A stretch of DNA of 64,000 nucleotides from UBA7434 sp042090785 (GTDB taxonomy: Bacteria; Pseudomonadota; Gammaproteobacteria; Pseudomonadales; UBA7434). Each line of letters opens with the position of its first letter. The stretch's first letter is position 1. The stretch spans positions 1-64,000 of the forward strand of contig JBELIP010000010.1 of assembly GCA_042090785.1 (NCBI GenBank), written 5' to 3'. The translations under genes were made by a program, and so were the position numbers. Below are positions 10,273 to 19,391 of the stretch, in pieces. The notes beneath the pieces were generated by a model. It ran no database searches. It saw only the letters and a list, made by a program, of their open reading frames with translations, and had not been told where the DNA came from.

Positions 10273-10342
10273 TAATGCATTAGGTATTTGTTAGTTTAGC
10301 TATTAATTTATATCCGTTCCTTGAGTGCGTCCCTTGCATACT

Positions 10343-10368
10343 GCGGCCGATAATTGGCCGCTTTTTTT
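10343..10368 (+). terminator. Rho-independent terminator after the alanine-rich protein gene
   Basis: A six-bp GC-only stem (GCGGCC at 10343-10348 with GGCCGC at 10356-10361) and a seven-base loop are followed directly by seven T. Confidence 0.92.
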
Positions 10369-10452
10369 AAGTATCCATTATTACGCGCTTCTTTTTAAAA
10401 AAACCAAAAGAACATTAGATGAATTTGAAGTTAAAAAAATAAGGCATTAACA

Positions 10453-11361
10453 ATGACTCAAAAAATAATAAGAAAGTTATTACTTCCTATGTACTTTGCT
10501 CTTTTGACTTATTCACTATCAACACATGCAGGGCAACTCAACTATAACGCCGAGTTAACAATACTCTCTGACAGCGCAGTTACCATTGAGGCCGCTAATA
10601 TTGGCACTAACAGCGAAGCCAACAGTGACACCGCAATAGCTCAACTACTTGGTGCCGAGTATCAATTCAATAACTCGCTCTCATTTAGCTATGAATTTTA
10701 TAATGAAAGCTACCAAGACCTGAGTGAAAACGACACACAATATCATTCGCTTAATGCCGGCTATGACAGAAACATCGGGCCCTTTGATTTCTTTTTAAAT
10801 ACCAGCCATATGAATATGACGTTAGAGGGTGACGATTTTTTAGTGATGGATTTAGTAATGCCTTCATTATCCTACTATTTTGAATCGGGTATTTATTTAA
10901 ATTTGAGCCATACCTGGATAAATAAATCATTTGATACGTTCAGCGATTTTGACGCAAAAAATAATGCTACAGGCCTAACTGCTTACTACTTTTTTGCCAA
11001 TAACAAAGCTTTTATTTCACTTAATTACACCCAAGGAAACGAAGAAGCTAACAGCAACGATAACGATTACGATGAAAATACAACAACAGCTGCTTTTCAA
11101 TACCCCATTAACATTGGTACATATGCCAGTAAAATCAACGCTTCTTACTCTATTCGCAATCGCGACTACCCAAAAGTAACCGAGCCTCTCACGATAAAAT
11201 CTCGCGAAGAGAGAGCTCGATTTAAAGTGTACATTGACAGTAAAATGAATGACCAATGGTCCATACGCGGAACCTATGACTTTATGGACCGCGATAGCAA
11301 TCTTGCAACATCAACCTATGAAAGCAATTATTTTAATCTTCGTGTAAGCTACCAGAATTAA
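10453..11361 (+). CDS. Outer-membrane beta-barrel protein of unknown function, first gene of a two-component operon
   Basis: The 302-residue product has a signal peptide ending THA. It then shows repeated amphipathic strands rich in Tyr, Asn and Ser (for example SLSFSYEFYNESY and YFFANNKAFISLNY) and ends in NLRVSYQN. This is the look of a barrel of about 12-14 strands with acidic loops. I cannot place it in a named family. It ends 38 bp before the response-regulator gene on the same strand with no terminator between, so it is probably co-transcribed with the two-component system. It could be the target or the sensor input of that system. Confidence 0.7.
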   Translation: MTQKIIRKLLLPMYFALLTYSLSTHAGQLNYNAELTILSDSAVTIEAANIGTNSEANSDTAIAQLLGAEYQFNNSLSFSYEFYNESYQDLSENDTQYHSLNAGYDRNIGPFDFFLNTSHMNMTLEGDDFLVMDLVMPSLSYYFESGIYLNLSHTWINKSFDTFSDFDAKNNATGLTAYYFFANNKAFISLNYTQGNEEANSNDNDYDENTTTAAFQYPINIGTYASKINASYSIRNRDYPKVTEPLTIKSREERARFKVYIDSKMNDQWSIRGTYDFMDRDSNLATSTYESNYFNLRVSYQN

Positions 11362-11399
11362 GCTGAACTAAAATTTTAAATGAATGAGGCAAAAATAAG

Positions 11400-12155
11400 A
11401 TGTTGCTTGTTGTCGATGACAATCCAGAAATTCGAGAAACACTTTCAGAATATCTTAAAAAGAATGGGTTTTCAGTAGATCAAGCTGCTGACGCCGCTGA
11501 GGCAAGAGTACACCTCGCTGAAAATCATTATGAGCTTATTATTCTTGACATCATGATGCCAGGTGAAGATGGGCTAAGCCTATGCCGCTTTATTCATGAA
11601 AGCATTAAGACACCGGTTATCTTATTAACCGCAATGAACGAAGAGACTGACCGCATTGTCGGTATAGAACTTGGTGCAGATGACTACCTAACCAAACCCT
11701 TTAACCCGCGCGAGCTACTGGCTAGAATCAAAGCTATCTTTCGCCGCGCAGCACTCACTACAGAGCAGGCCGAATCAAGCAATGGCGCTAAGTCAACAAG
11801 CGACACCCCAGAATCCGAAGCCTACACATTTGGTGATTGGGTATTGGATGTCAATCAACAATTGCTTAGACATAAGGATAGCCCTGCAGATAATTCAGAC
11901 GCACAAACGCTAAGTACCGGTGAGTTTAGGTTACTCATGGCTTTTTTAGAGCACCCCAAAAGAATTCTTTCTCGCGACCAACTACTCGATATTGTTAGCA
12001 ACCGCTCTCTAGTCGCTTTTGATCGCAGCATAGACAACCAAATAAGCCGCCTACGTAAAAAAATTGAGGCCGACCCTAAACAACCTAAATACATAAAAAC
12101 CGTTTGGGGCGGCGGCTATAATTTTGGCTATCCAGTTAACCATATTGGTGGATAA
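11400..12155 (+). CDS. OmpR-family two-component response regulator
   Basis: The 251-residue protein has a receiver domain (acidic pair D6-D7, phosphoacceptor D50 in ILDIMMPGEDG, Lys in DYLTKPF) and a C-terminal winged helix of the OmpR type ending IKTVWGGGYNFGYP. The two are joined by a Ser/Glu-rich linker (about 125-145). The ATG at 11400 is preceded by GAGG at a good distance, giving a very short N-terminus before the first strand. The stop overlaps the start of the histidine kinase gene (TAATG). It probably controls the upstream barrel gene or envelope functions; the target is unknown. Confidence 0.93.
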   Translation: MLLVVDDNPEIRETLSEYLKKNGFSVDQAADAAEARVHLAENHYELIILDIMMPGEDGLSLCRFIHESIKTPVILLTAMNEETDRIVGIELGADDYLTKPFNPRELLARIKAIFRRAALTTEQAESSNGAKSTSDTPESEAYTFGDWVLDVNQQLLRHKDSPADNSDAQTLSTGEFRLLMAFLEHPKRILSRDQLLDIVSNRSLVAFDRSIDNQISRLRKKIEADPKQPKYIKTVWGGGYNFGYPVNHIGG

Positions 12156-13606
12156 TGTTTAATACACTAATCCCCCACTCCTTTCGGAATCAAGTGCTTT
12201 TACTGCTATTAAGCAGTTTAGTGGTTGCCCAAATTATTAGTTTTTTTCTAATTATTGGCGAGCGCAGCTTTATTAGCATTACGCAACGAATAGATAATAG
12301 TATTTATCAATTCAGTACCTTCGCCAATTTGGCTGACACAACCCCAGAGTATCTGCATAGCGAGCTACTCGAATCTGTTAATGATGAAAAAAGCTTTTTT
12401 CGGATTAACGAAACTAAGCAACTAAGCACCATTAAGAAAACCAAACTTAATCGCGTTAACCTCGAGGCGCAACAGCGCTTTACTGAGTACTTAGCCCAAA
12501 GTGACTACAGCATTGGTAACCCTATTATTATTGTTACCGATATTGGTAACGAAGCATTTACACAAGTAGAGAAAAACTACCAGACACTGACTGACGGCTT
12601 ATTATCAGCACCAAATCAGCACATTAATCGCCAAATATTTAGTCACTCCCCTGCTTTTGATCGGCTCGACATTGAAGCGCAACTCCCCTCTGGCTTATGG
12701 CTTTACGGTTCATTCAAAATTGAAAAACTCTCTATTGGTTTACAAGCGCGCCTAATAAGTCTTGTTGCTTTAACCATTATTATTGTTGGCATAACGGGAG
12801 TTTTAATTACTATAAAAATGACCAATCCAATATCAAGCCTAGCAGCCGCATCCGAAAAACTCGGTAAAGGCCAAAGCGTACCGCGTCTTGAAGAAAAAGG
12901 ACCCAACGATATTCGTGAAGCACTCTCTGCGTTTAACAACATGAATACTCGCCTAACACAGCTGCTTAGCAGCCAAAAACAAATGCTCGGCGCCATTAGT
13001 CATGATTTACGTTCACCGCTGACTTCGTTAAGGCTACGCTTAGAATCTATTGATGACGGCGAACAAAAAGAAAAAATGATTAATACCGTTGAAGAAATGA
13101 ATGAAATGATTGCTGCCATTCTCAACTTCACGCGTGAAGAGGCCGACGAACAAAGCCAAGAAGTTTCTCGCCCTGTCGACTTATACAATTTTTGCGAAAG
13201 TTTAATTGCCGAATACACTGACACAGGCCGAGCCTGCACACTTGAATACAATGGTAATGAGGACCAAGTATTTAACTGTCGCTATATAAGTTTACGTCGC
13301 GCAATGCGCAACATTATTGATAACGGCTTACGTTATGGCAAACAAGTAACACTTACTGTAAGCCAAATTGACACGAACAACGTTTTATTTATCTTCAGTG
13401 ATAAAGGGCCAGGGCTTGCCGAAAATGAATTAAAAAATGTATTAAAGCCATTTTATAGGCCCGATAAAGCACGGCGAGTCATGGATGGCGGCATTGGAAT
13501 GGGTTTATCAATTAGTGAAAGTATTGTTAAAGCGCATGGCGGCCATATTAAGTTAGCCAATAGCAAAAAAGGCGGCTTGGATGTTAGTATTACATTACCA
13601 CTTTAA
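12155..13606 (+). CDS. Sensor histidine kinase, EnvZ-like architecture
   Basis: The 483-residue protein has TM1 near residues 13-36, a periplasmic domain of about 160 residues, TM2 near 199-221 and a HAMP region. A dimerisation/phosphoacceptor helix follows with H283 in AISHDLRSPLTSLRLRLE. The ATPase domain has an N box (NIIDNGLRYG), a G1 box (DKGPGL) and a G2 box (GGIGMGLSI). It is the partner of the preceding response regulator, with one base of overlap. The sensory domain is not of a recognisable class by eye. The inverted repeat at 13629-13662 follows the gene. Confidence 0.93.
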   Translation: MFNTLIPHSFRNQVLLLLLSSLVVAQIISFFLIIGERSFISITQRIDNSIYQFSTFANLADTTPEYLHSELLESVNDEKSFFRINETKQLSTIKKTKLNRVNLEAQQRFTEYLAQSDYSIGNPIIIVTDIGNEAFTQVEKNYQTLTDGLLSAPNQHINRQIFSHSPAFDRLDIEAQLPSGLWLYGSFKIEKLSIGLQARLISLVALTIIIVGITGVLITIKMTNPISSLAAASEKLGKGQSVPRLEEKGPNDIREALSAFNNMNTRLTQLLSSQKQMLGAISHDLRSPLTSLRLRLESIDDGEQKEKMINTVEEMNEMIAAILNFTREEADEQSQEVSRPVDLYNFCESLIAEYTDTGRACTLEYNGNEDQVFNCRYISLRRAMRNIIDNGLRYGKQVTLTVSQIDTNNVLFIFSDKGPGLAENELKNVLKPFYRPDKARRVMDGGIGMGLSISESIVKAHGGHIKLANSKKGGLDVSITLPL

Positions 13607-13621
13607 CGTTAACTTCAATAA

Positions 13622-13662
13622 CAAAAAAAGCCTTAGTCACTTTTTTACAAGCGACTAAAGCT
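13622..13662 (-). terminator. Terminator for fadH, also able to serve the kinase gene
   Basis: A 12-bp stem with two mismatches (13629-13640 with 13651-13662) is followed on the minus strand by a run of T (complement of 13623-13629). It sits between two convergent genes. Confidence 0.75.
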
Positions 13663-13726
13663 TATGACTGTACCACTTAAAGCGATGAAACAAATAACTG
13701 TGAATGTTATAAGCCCCTCAAATCAA

Positions 13727-15781
13727 TTACATTGAAGCCGCTAACTCTGCACCTTGAGCAATTGCTCGTTTAGCATCTAATCCTGCAGCAATATCTGCCC
13801 CACCAATTAAGGTATAAGGCAAAGACAAACCGTTAGTTAACTCTTGTAATGGCTCTTGGCCAGCACAAATTACAACGGTATCCACTTCAAGCACACTCTC
13901 AACGTCGCCATTACGCAGCTGTAAACCGGCATCATCAATAGATAGGTATTCACAACCATTCATCATCTTAACGCCATGACGATGCAATTCGGTACGGTGA
14001 ATCCAACCGGTTGTTTTACCAAGGTCAGCACCCACTTTACCCGCCTTACGCTGCAATAAAAAAAGCTCTCTATCCGCAGGATGTTGCGGCTTACCCTTAC
14101 CCGTTAAGCTGCCCGGATGCTCCAATTCTTGATCAATACCCCAGCTAGCAGTAAATTCATCAATCGACCGTTGCTCTGGTACTTCATTGCCATTAAATTG
14201 TGGCTTCTTATCATGCAGTAAGTATTCCGCCACATCGAAACCAATACCACCGGCACCAATAATAGCCACCTTTTTACCAACCGGTTTTTTATCACGCAAT
14301 ACATCTAAATAACTTAATACCTTAGGGTGGTCGCTACCCGTAATATTTAATGTACGTGGCACCACACCCGTTGCTAATACAACATGATCAAAGCCCCCGT
14401 CATTTAACTGCGCGCTAGTGACACGTTGATTAAGGTTTAATTCAACGCCATTCAACTCGAGCTGACGTTTGTAGTAACGCAAGGTTTCATAAAACTCTTC
14501 TTTGCCCGGAATTTGTTTAGCAATATTAAATTGGCCACCAATTTTTTCGGCCGAATCAAACATAGTCACTTTGTGGCCTCTTGAGGCAGCTTCGGTAGCA
14601 AACGATAAACCCGCTGGGCCAGCACCCACAACCGCAACATTTAAAGCCTTACTAGCGTCGCGAACGGTTAGCGTTTTAACTTGCTCGGTTTCACGACAGG
14701 CCCAAGGGTTAACTAAGCAGCTTGCCTCTTTACCCTCAAATAAATGGTCAAGACAGGCCTGATTACAACCAATACAAGTATTAATTTCATCGGCCTTACC
14801 TTCACTTGCCTTATTAACAAAATTCGGGTCGGCCAAAAATGGACGCGCCATTGAAATCATATCGGCATCGCCCCTATTAAGCACACGCTCGGCTTCATCG
14901 GGTGAATTAATTCGGTTAGAAGTTATAACAGGAATATTGGCTTGCGCTTTAAACTTAGCACTTACCCAAGTAAATGCAGACCGCGGTACCGAAGTGGCAA
15001 TGGTTGGGATGCGCGCCTCATGCCAACCGATACCGGTATTAATAATATTAGCACCCGCCTCTTCAATAGCCTTACCGACAACTAACACTTCGCTAAATGG
15101 GCTTCCATCTTCAACTAAATCAAGCATTGAAAGACGGTAAATAATAATAAATTCCTCACCGACATTATCGCGAATACCCTCAACCACAGAAACCGGCAGT
15201 CGCATACGATTTTCTAAGCTGCCACCCCATTGATCGGTTCTATGGTTGGTTCTTGGTGCCAAAAATTCATTAATAAAATAGCCTTCAGAACCCATTACTT
15301 CAACACCGTCATAACCGGCGCGTTTAGCAAAAGCCGCAGCTTTAATAAAATTATCAATTTCACCTAACACACCCTCGTGGGTGAGTTCTTCTGGCGTATA
15401 AGGCGATATGGGTGCGGCTATAGGCGAAGGTGCCACGCACTTAGGGTTAAAGGCATAACGGCCCTCATGCAAAATCTGCATACAAATTTTGCCGCCTTCT
15501 TTATGAACAGCATCGGTAATAAGGCGATGATTAGCTTCCATTTCTGGCGTTTCTAGCGAATGCGTCATACCCAAGCTGCCGCTTTCAGGGTTTGGCATAA
15601 TGCCCCCTGTCACAATTAAGCCAACACCACCTCGAGCGCGAGCGCCGTAATATGCGGCTGCTCGTTCAAACCCATTTTCGGCTTCTTCTAAGCCGGTATG
15701 CATTGAGCCCATTAATACGCGATTTTTTAATTGGGTAAAACCGAGATCTAAAGGTTGAAATAAAAGTGGATAAGATGACAT
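13727..15781 (-). CDS. fadH: 2,4-dienoyl-CoA reductase FadH
   Basis: FadH reduces 2,4-dienoyl-CoA esters with NADPH during beta-oxidation of unsaturated fatty acids. The 684-residue length and start (SSYPLLFQPLDLGFTQLKNR) closely match the E. coli enzyme. Residues 1-370 form the FMN-binding TIM barrel. The 4Fe-4S ligands C336, C339, C343 and C355 are at the expected spacing. A GAGPAGLSFA motif opens the FAD domain, and VAIIGAGGIGFD the NADPH domain. It is a single-gene unit closed by the terminator at 13622-13662. It fits with fadD and the MaoC hydratase at 30688-33237 as part of fatty acid use. Confidence 0.97.
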   Translation of the reverse strand: MSSYPLLFQPLDLGFTQLKNRVLMGSMHTGLEEAENGFERAAAYYGARARGGVGLIVTGGIMPNPESGSLGMTHSLETPEMEANHRLITDAVHKEGGKICMQILHEGRYAFNPKCVAPSPIAAPISPYTPEELTHEGVLGEIDNFIKAAAFAKRAGYDGVEVMGSEGYFINEFLAPRTNHRTDQWGGSLENRMRLPVSVVEGIRDNVGEEFIIIYRLSMLDLVEDGSPFSEVLVVGKAIEEAGANIINTGIGWHEARIPTIATSVPRSAFTWVSAKFKAQANIPVITSNRINSPDEAERVLNRGDADMISMARPFLADPNFVNKASEGKADEINTCIGCNQACLDHLFEGKEASCLVNPWACRETEQVKTLTVRDASKALNVAVVGAGPAGLSFATEAASRGHKVTMFDSAEKIGGQFNIAKQIPGKEEFYETLRYYKRQLELNGVELNLNQRVTSAQLNDGGFDHVVLATGVVPRTLNITGSDHPKVLSYLDVLRDKKPVGKKVAIIGAGGIGFDVAEYLLHDKKPQFNGNEVPEQRSIDEFTASWGIDQELEHPGSLTGKGKPQHPADRELFLLQRKAGKVGADLGKTTGWIHRTELHRHGVKMMNGCEYLSIDDAGLQLRNGDVESVLEVDTVVICAGQEPLQELTNGLSLPYTLIGGADIAAGLDAKRAIAQGAELAASM

Positions 15782-16135
15782 TAATTAACCTCAAACAGAC
15801 ATATTGTTATAAGTAGTAGGTTCTTGTTGTTAGCTATAGGGTGCATCATGTAGTACATAGAGTAATAACGATTATTGCTTTACGCTACGGGGTTACTTGC
15901 GGATCTTTATTCGCCGTGAAGCCCGCTACACACTGAATACCACCTACCCCATGAAAGCCTTATTTAATGCTAGTTCTTCGGTCCTGTCCATTACTTAATG
16001 GTTAGGCTACTGTGTAATGCTTAATCGGTTTTGAGCTATTGATGATTTTGCTAGCTACTTATCTAAAATCGATCTTAAAGCTATCTAAAGCCATCTAAAA
16101 TCAAGCCTAAAACTTATCCCTCAACTTAAATAATC
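15782..16135. other. Intergenic stretch left of the liuB remnant, no gene recognised
   Basis: This holds the fadH promoter region on the minus strand and no convincing reading frame. I see one 14-base interrupted palindrome, CCATTA-CT-TAATGG at 15988-16001, and degenerate copies of atctaaa at about 16064-16103. The liuB-like coding sequence begins abruptly at its right edge, so part of it may be deletion-junction DNA. Confidence 0.5.
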
Positions 16136-16270
16136 GAATACGCTTCGGCGCGCTTATGGGATGACGGTGTTATTGATCCAGCGGACACACGTAAAGTACT
16201 TGGCCTATCCATTTCTGCCAGCCTCAACCAAACCATCGAAGACAGCCATTTCGGCGTGTTTCGCATGTAG
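16136..16270 (+). pseudogene. liuB: 3' remnant of methylcrotonyl-CoA carboxylase beta subunit gene (liuB/mccB)
   Basis: Plus-strand translation from 16136 gives a 44-residue tail with YASARLWDDGVIDPADTRK, VLGLSISASLNQ and the end FGVFRM, stop at 16268-16270. This is the conserved C-terminal end of the carboxyltransferase subunit of leucine-degradation methylcrotonyl-CoA carboxylase. Nothing homologous precedes it: the frame hits stops and no start exists. Only the 3' end of a gene of more than 500 codons remains. It lies 11 bp before liuC, the normal order liuB-liuC in the leucine/isovalerate operon, which supports the identification. Confidence 0.85.
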
Positions 16271-16281
16271 AGAAACTGCTT

Positions 16282-17115
16282 ATGAGTGATAAAAAAGTAA
16301 CTCTCATTATTGATCGTCGCGGTGTAGCTACCATAACGCTCAAAAATGAAGAAAAACATAATGCCTTTGATGACATCATGATTGGCGAACTGACCGAAGC
16401 CTTTGAGCACGTCGCAAATAATGACAATGTAAGGGTTATGGTGCTAAGCGCTAACGGTAAAAGCTTTTCAGCTGGTGCCGATCTCAACTGGATGAAACGC
16501 ATATCGCAATATGCTTATAAAGAAAACTTAGCCGATGCCAGCGCATTAGCCAATATGCTTAAAATCTTAAATTTTATGCCTAAACCGACCATTGCCCGCG
16601 TCCAAGGCGCCGCCTTTGGTGGCGCGGTTGGACTAGTTAGCTGCTGTGATATAGCAGTAGCCAGCGTTCATGCAAGCTTTTGTTTAAGCGAAGTCAAAAT
16701 AGGTTTAACTGCCGCTACCATTAGCCCTTATGTAATTGCCGCCATAGGCAGTCGCGCAGCGAGGCGCTATTTTAATACCGCAGAAAAATTTGATGCATTA
16801 ATAGCTAAGGACTTAGGTCTTGTGAGTGAGATTGTAGACGCTGAACAATTAGATACTAGCATTAATACATTCGTTGACGCCTTACTTTGCAATAGTCCTG
16901 CGGCCTTAAAAGCGTCTAAGCAATTAGTGTTTGATATCGCAGGACGTGAAATCAATACCGGACTGATTCAAGAAACCAGCAAACGCATTGCCGCTATACG
17001 AGTATCGCCAGAGGGCCAAGAAGGGCTTACTGCTTTTTTAGAAAAGCGCCCTGCTAATGGAGAGCACTTGATCGCCTTGAGTCTTAATTTCAAGACCACA
17101 AATAGCTTCACATAG
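16282..17115 (+). CDS. liuC: 3-methylglutaconyl-CoA hydratase LiuC (enoyl-CoA hydratase family) with altered C-terminus
   Basis: LiuC hydrates 3-methylglutaconyl-CoA to HMG-CoA in leucine breakdown. The crotonase signature is present: oxyanion loop in FSAGADLNWMKRI, second loop in GAAFGGAVGLVSCCDIAVAS, and the ISPYVIAAIGSRAARRYF block typical of this subfamily. The normal family end just after EKRPA(N/x)W is replaced here by an unrelated tail of about 20 residues (GEHLIALSL...). That tail comes from antisense reading of a molybdopterin oxidoreductase gene start. The active-site part looks complete, so the enzyme may work. Its usual partner genes are gone from this place, and no proper promoter is evident because the liuB body is missing. 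Confidence 0.9.
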   Translation: MSDKKVTLIIDRRGVATITLKNEEKHNAFDDIMIGELTEAFEHVANNDNVRVMVLSANGKSFSAGADLNWMKRISQYAYKENLADASALANMLKILNFMPKPTIARVQGAAFGGAVGLVSCCDIAVASVHASFCLSEVKIGLTAATISPYVIAAIGSRAARRYFNTAEKFDALIAKDLGLVSEIVDAEQLDTSINTFVDALLCNSPAALKASKQLVFDIAGREINTGLIQETSKRIAAIRVSPEGQEGLTAFLEKRPANGEHLIALSLNFKTTNSFT

Positions 17116-17154
17116 ATTACAAGCACGGTAGTGCGTTTTGGTTTCAGCGGGCAT
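17057..17154 (-). pseudogene. 5' remnant of a molybdopterin oxidoreductase gene
   Basis: From the ATG at 17154 the minus strand reads MPAETKTHYRACNLCEAIC followed by GLEIKTQGDQVLSI, then diverges and stops within six codons. This matches the N-terminus of formate-dehydrogenase/nitrate-reductase-like molybdopterin enzymes, including their 4Fe-4S motif CxxCxxxC. A good ribosome site (GGAGAG) lies seven bases before the ATG. The gene is cut about 33 codons in, where it meets the end of liuC head-on. It can make only a short, useless peptide. Confidence 0.8.
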
Positions 17155-17326
17155 CTTCTACTCTCCGACATTGAGTGCCTGTTTATCTTAACCGAAGTGA
17201 TTGAAGATAGGTTATTGTCGATCATGAACGCTGGGTAATAAAAAGATAAAAAGAAAAAAAGCTATATAGCCGCCAAGCCTAACAATACTGTAGAATCGGC
17301 CCATCTTCGAAATAAGTTACTGATTT

Positions 17327-18298
17327 ATGCCTAGTTTAAATAGACGTTTTAGCATTGCCCCGATGATGGATTGGTCCGACCGCCACTGCCGTTATTTTTG
17401 GCGCTTACTCACCCGTGAATCGTTGTTATATACAGAAATGATCACCACCGGCGCGTTAATTCATGGCGATATTGCCAGACACCTTGCCTTTGACTCAAGC
17501 GAACACCCTATTGCTGTGCAACTGGGTGGTAACGATGCTAACGACCTTGCCCACTGTGCTAAGCTTTGTGAAGAGCATGGCTACGATGAAGTTAACCTCA
17601 ATGTTGGCTGCCCTAGCGACCGGGTTAAATCTGGCGCTTTTGGTGCCTGCCTTATGAATCACCCAAAAACCGTGGCCGATGGCATTAAAGCCATGCGTGA
17701 CAAGGTGGATATTCCGGTCACCATTAAATGCAGGATTGGTGTCGATGATAACGATAGCTACGAAGCGCTTTGTAACTTTGTGTCGCTAAACGCCGATGCC
17801 GGTTGTGAAGTGTTTATTATTCATGCACGTAAAGCGTGGCTCTCGGGTCTTAGCCCTAAACAAAACCGCGAAGTGCCTCCGTTAGATTACCCGCGTGTCT
17901 TTCAACTTAAACAAGACTTCCCAGACCTAAGTATTGTGCTTAACGGTGGCTTAAAGACAATAGATGATTGCCAACAAGCGCTTAAACAGCTCGATGGCGT
18001 GATGATTGGTCGCGAGGCCTACCAAAACCCTTCTATGTTGCACGAGGTGGACAGCGCAATCTATGACGCCAACGCAGCTGAATTTGCTAGTACGCTTGCC
18101 GTTGCTCATCGCTTTGCCGAGTATATGGATACCCAGCTAACTAAAGGCGTTAGGCTAAACCATATGACACGTCACTTGCTTGGTCTTTTTAATGGCCAAC
18201 CTGGAGCCCGACTCTACCGTCGCCATTTAAGCGAAAATGCCAATAAATTAGGGGCTGGCACTGACGTATTCATGACCGCGCTCGATAAACTCAATTAA
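17327..18298 (+). CDS. dusA: tRNA-dihydrouridine synthase A
   Basis: DusA reduces uridine 20/20a of tRNA with FMN and NADPH. The 323-residue protein shows the family start RRFSIAPMMDWSDRHCR, the phosphate/FMN-binding VQLGGND, the catalytic Cys95 in NVGCPSDRV, and HARKAWLSGLSPKQNRE, which is specific for DusA. The length is normal. The order dusA-tal-...-mlaA is that of Pseudomonas. dusA is a known integration target for some prophages, but no integrase or att duplication is seen here. Confidence 0.97.
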   Translation: MPSLNRRFSIAPMMDWSDRHCRYFWRLLTRESLLYTEMITTGALIHGDIARHLAFDSSEHPIAVQLGGNDANDLAHCAKLCEEHGYDEVNLNVGCPSDRVKSGAFGACLMNHPKTVADGIKAMRDKVDIPVTIKCRIGVDDNDSYEALCNFVSLNADAGCEVFIIHARKAWLSGLSPKQNREVPPLDYPRVFQLKQDFPDLSIVLNGGLKTIDDCQQALKQLDGVMIGREAYQNPSMLHEVDSAIYDANAAEFASTLAVAHRFAEYMDTQLTKGVRLNHMTRHLLGLFNGQPGARLYRRHLSENANKLGAGTDVFMTALDKLN

Positions 18299-18428
18299 CC
18301 TGGCTGAAATGAGCGCATCTGATACAAAAATTCTCGCGCTTTTATGGCATCCGCTTTATGCCTTTAGTATCATTAACAGCTGATTATTCACCCGTTACTT
18401 TATTCCTTCATAGCCCTTGGAAACCTTA

Positions 18429-19391
18429 ATGACAAATACCTCAAGCAAGCTCGATCAACTCCGTAGTATGACCGATGTTGTTGCCGATACTGGCGATATC
18501 GAAGCGATTAAAAAATACGCGCCCCTTGATGCAACAACGAACCCATCGCTCTTATTAAAAGCGGCTGCGCTGCCTCACTACCAATCGCTTTTGAATGATG
18601 CCGTTACTTGGGCTGCTGCGCAGAGCAAAGATTCCAAGCAACAGCTATCTGATGCCGGCGATAAATTTGCGGTTGCTATTGGCCAAGAAATTTTATCTAT
18701 TATTCCCGGCCGAGTGTCGACCGAAGTAGATGCTCGATTATCTTTTTATACTCAAGCAACCATTGACAAAGCCCATAAAATGATTGATCTGTACGAGCAA
18801 AGCGGCATTAGCCGCGAGCGCATTTTAATTAAAATGGCCTCAACATGGGAAGGTATTAAAGCCGCCGAACAATTAGAGAAAGACGGCATTAACTGTAACC
18901 TAACACTTTTATTTGGTTTTAGTCAGGCAGCCGCTTGTGCCGATGCTGGTGTATTTCTTATATCACCATTTGTGGGTCGAATTTTAGATTGGTACAAAGC
19001 CAATACCGATAAAAAAGAATATGCACCTAGCGAAGACCCAGGTGTAATATCTGTAACAGAAATTTTTAACTACTACAAAGCTAACAGCTATAACACCGTG
19101 GTTATGGGTGCCAGCTTTCGTAATATTGGCGAAATTGAATCGCTTGCCGGCTGTGACCGCCTCACTATTAGCCCTAACCTGTTAGAAGAGTTAGCAAACG
19201 ACAATGGTGTGTTACCTCAAATGCTTAACAGCGATACTGGCAGTACTATAGCAGCGCCAAGTAATAGCCAATCTGCTTTTCGCTGGTCTATGAACGAAGA
19301 TGCAATGGCAACCGAAAAGCTGGCAGAAGGCATCCGCAACTTTGCTGCTGACCAAGTAAAATTAGAGCAGCTTTTAAAGGCTAGCGGTTAG
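18429..19391 (+). CDS. tal: Transaldolase
   Basis: Transaldolase moves a dihydroxyacetone unit between sugar phosphates in the non-oxidative pentose phosphate pathway. The protein closely matches E. coli TalB: VVADTGDI, DATTNPSL, the Schiff-base lysine in ILIKMAST (about residue 135), GINCNLTLLF and RILDWYKANTDKKEYAP. I chose the ATG at 18429, preceded by GGA nine bases upstream and giving 320 residues. A TTG 12 bases earlier is also in frame. The last base of its TAG stop is the first base of the next gene's GTG start. Confidence 0.97.
   Translation: MTNTSSKLDQLRSMTDVVADTGDIEAIKKYAPLDATTNPSLLLKAAALPHYQSLLNDAVTWAAAQSKDSKQQLSDAGDKFAVAIGQEILSIIPGRVSTEVDARLSFYTQATIDKAHKMIDLYEQSGISRERILIKMASTWEGIKAAEQLEKDGINCNLTLLFGFSQAAACADAGVFLISPFVGRILDWYKANTDKKEYAPSEDPGVISVTEIFNYYKANSYNTVVMGASFRNIGEIESLAGCDRLTISPNLLEELANDNGVLPQMLNSDTGSTIAAPSNSQSAFRWSMNEDAMATEKLAEGIRNFAADQVKLEQLLKASG

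Noticed and set aside
16968..17225. An 85-codon minus-strand frame over the liuC end
   Set aside because: It is not the frame with homology; the molybdopterin-enzyme start is read from the ATG at 17154 in another frame, and this one has no recognisable motif.
17327..18298. Mobile element integrated at dusA
   Set aside because: dusA is a known target, but there is no integrase gene and no duplicated gene end on either side; the gene is complete.
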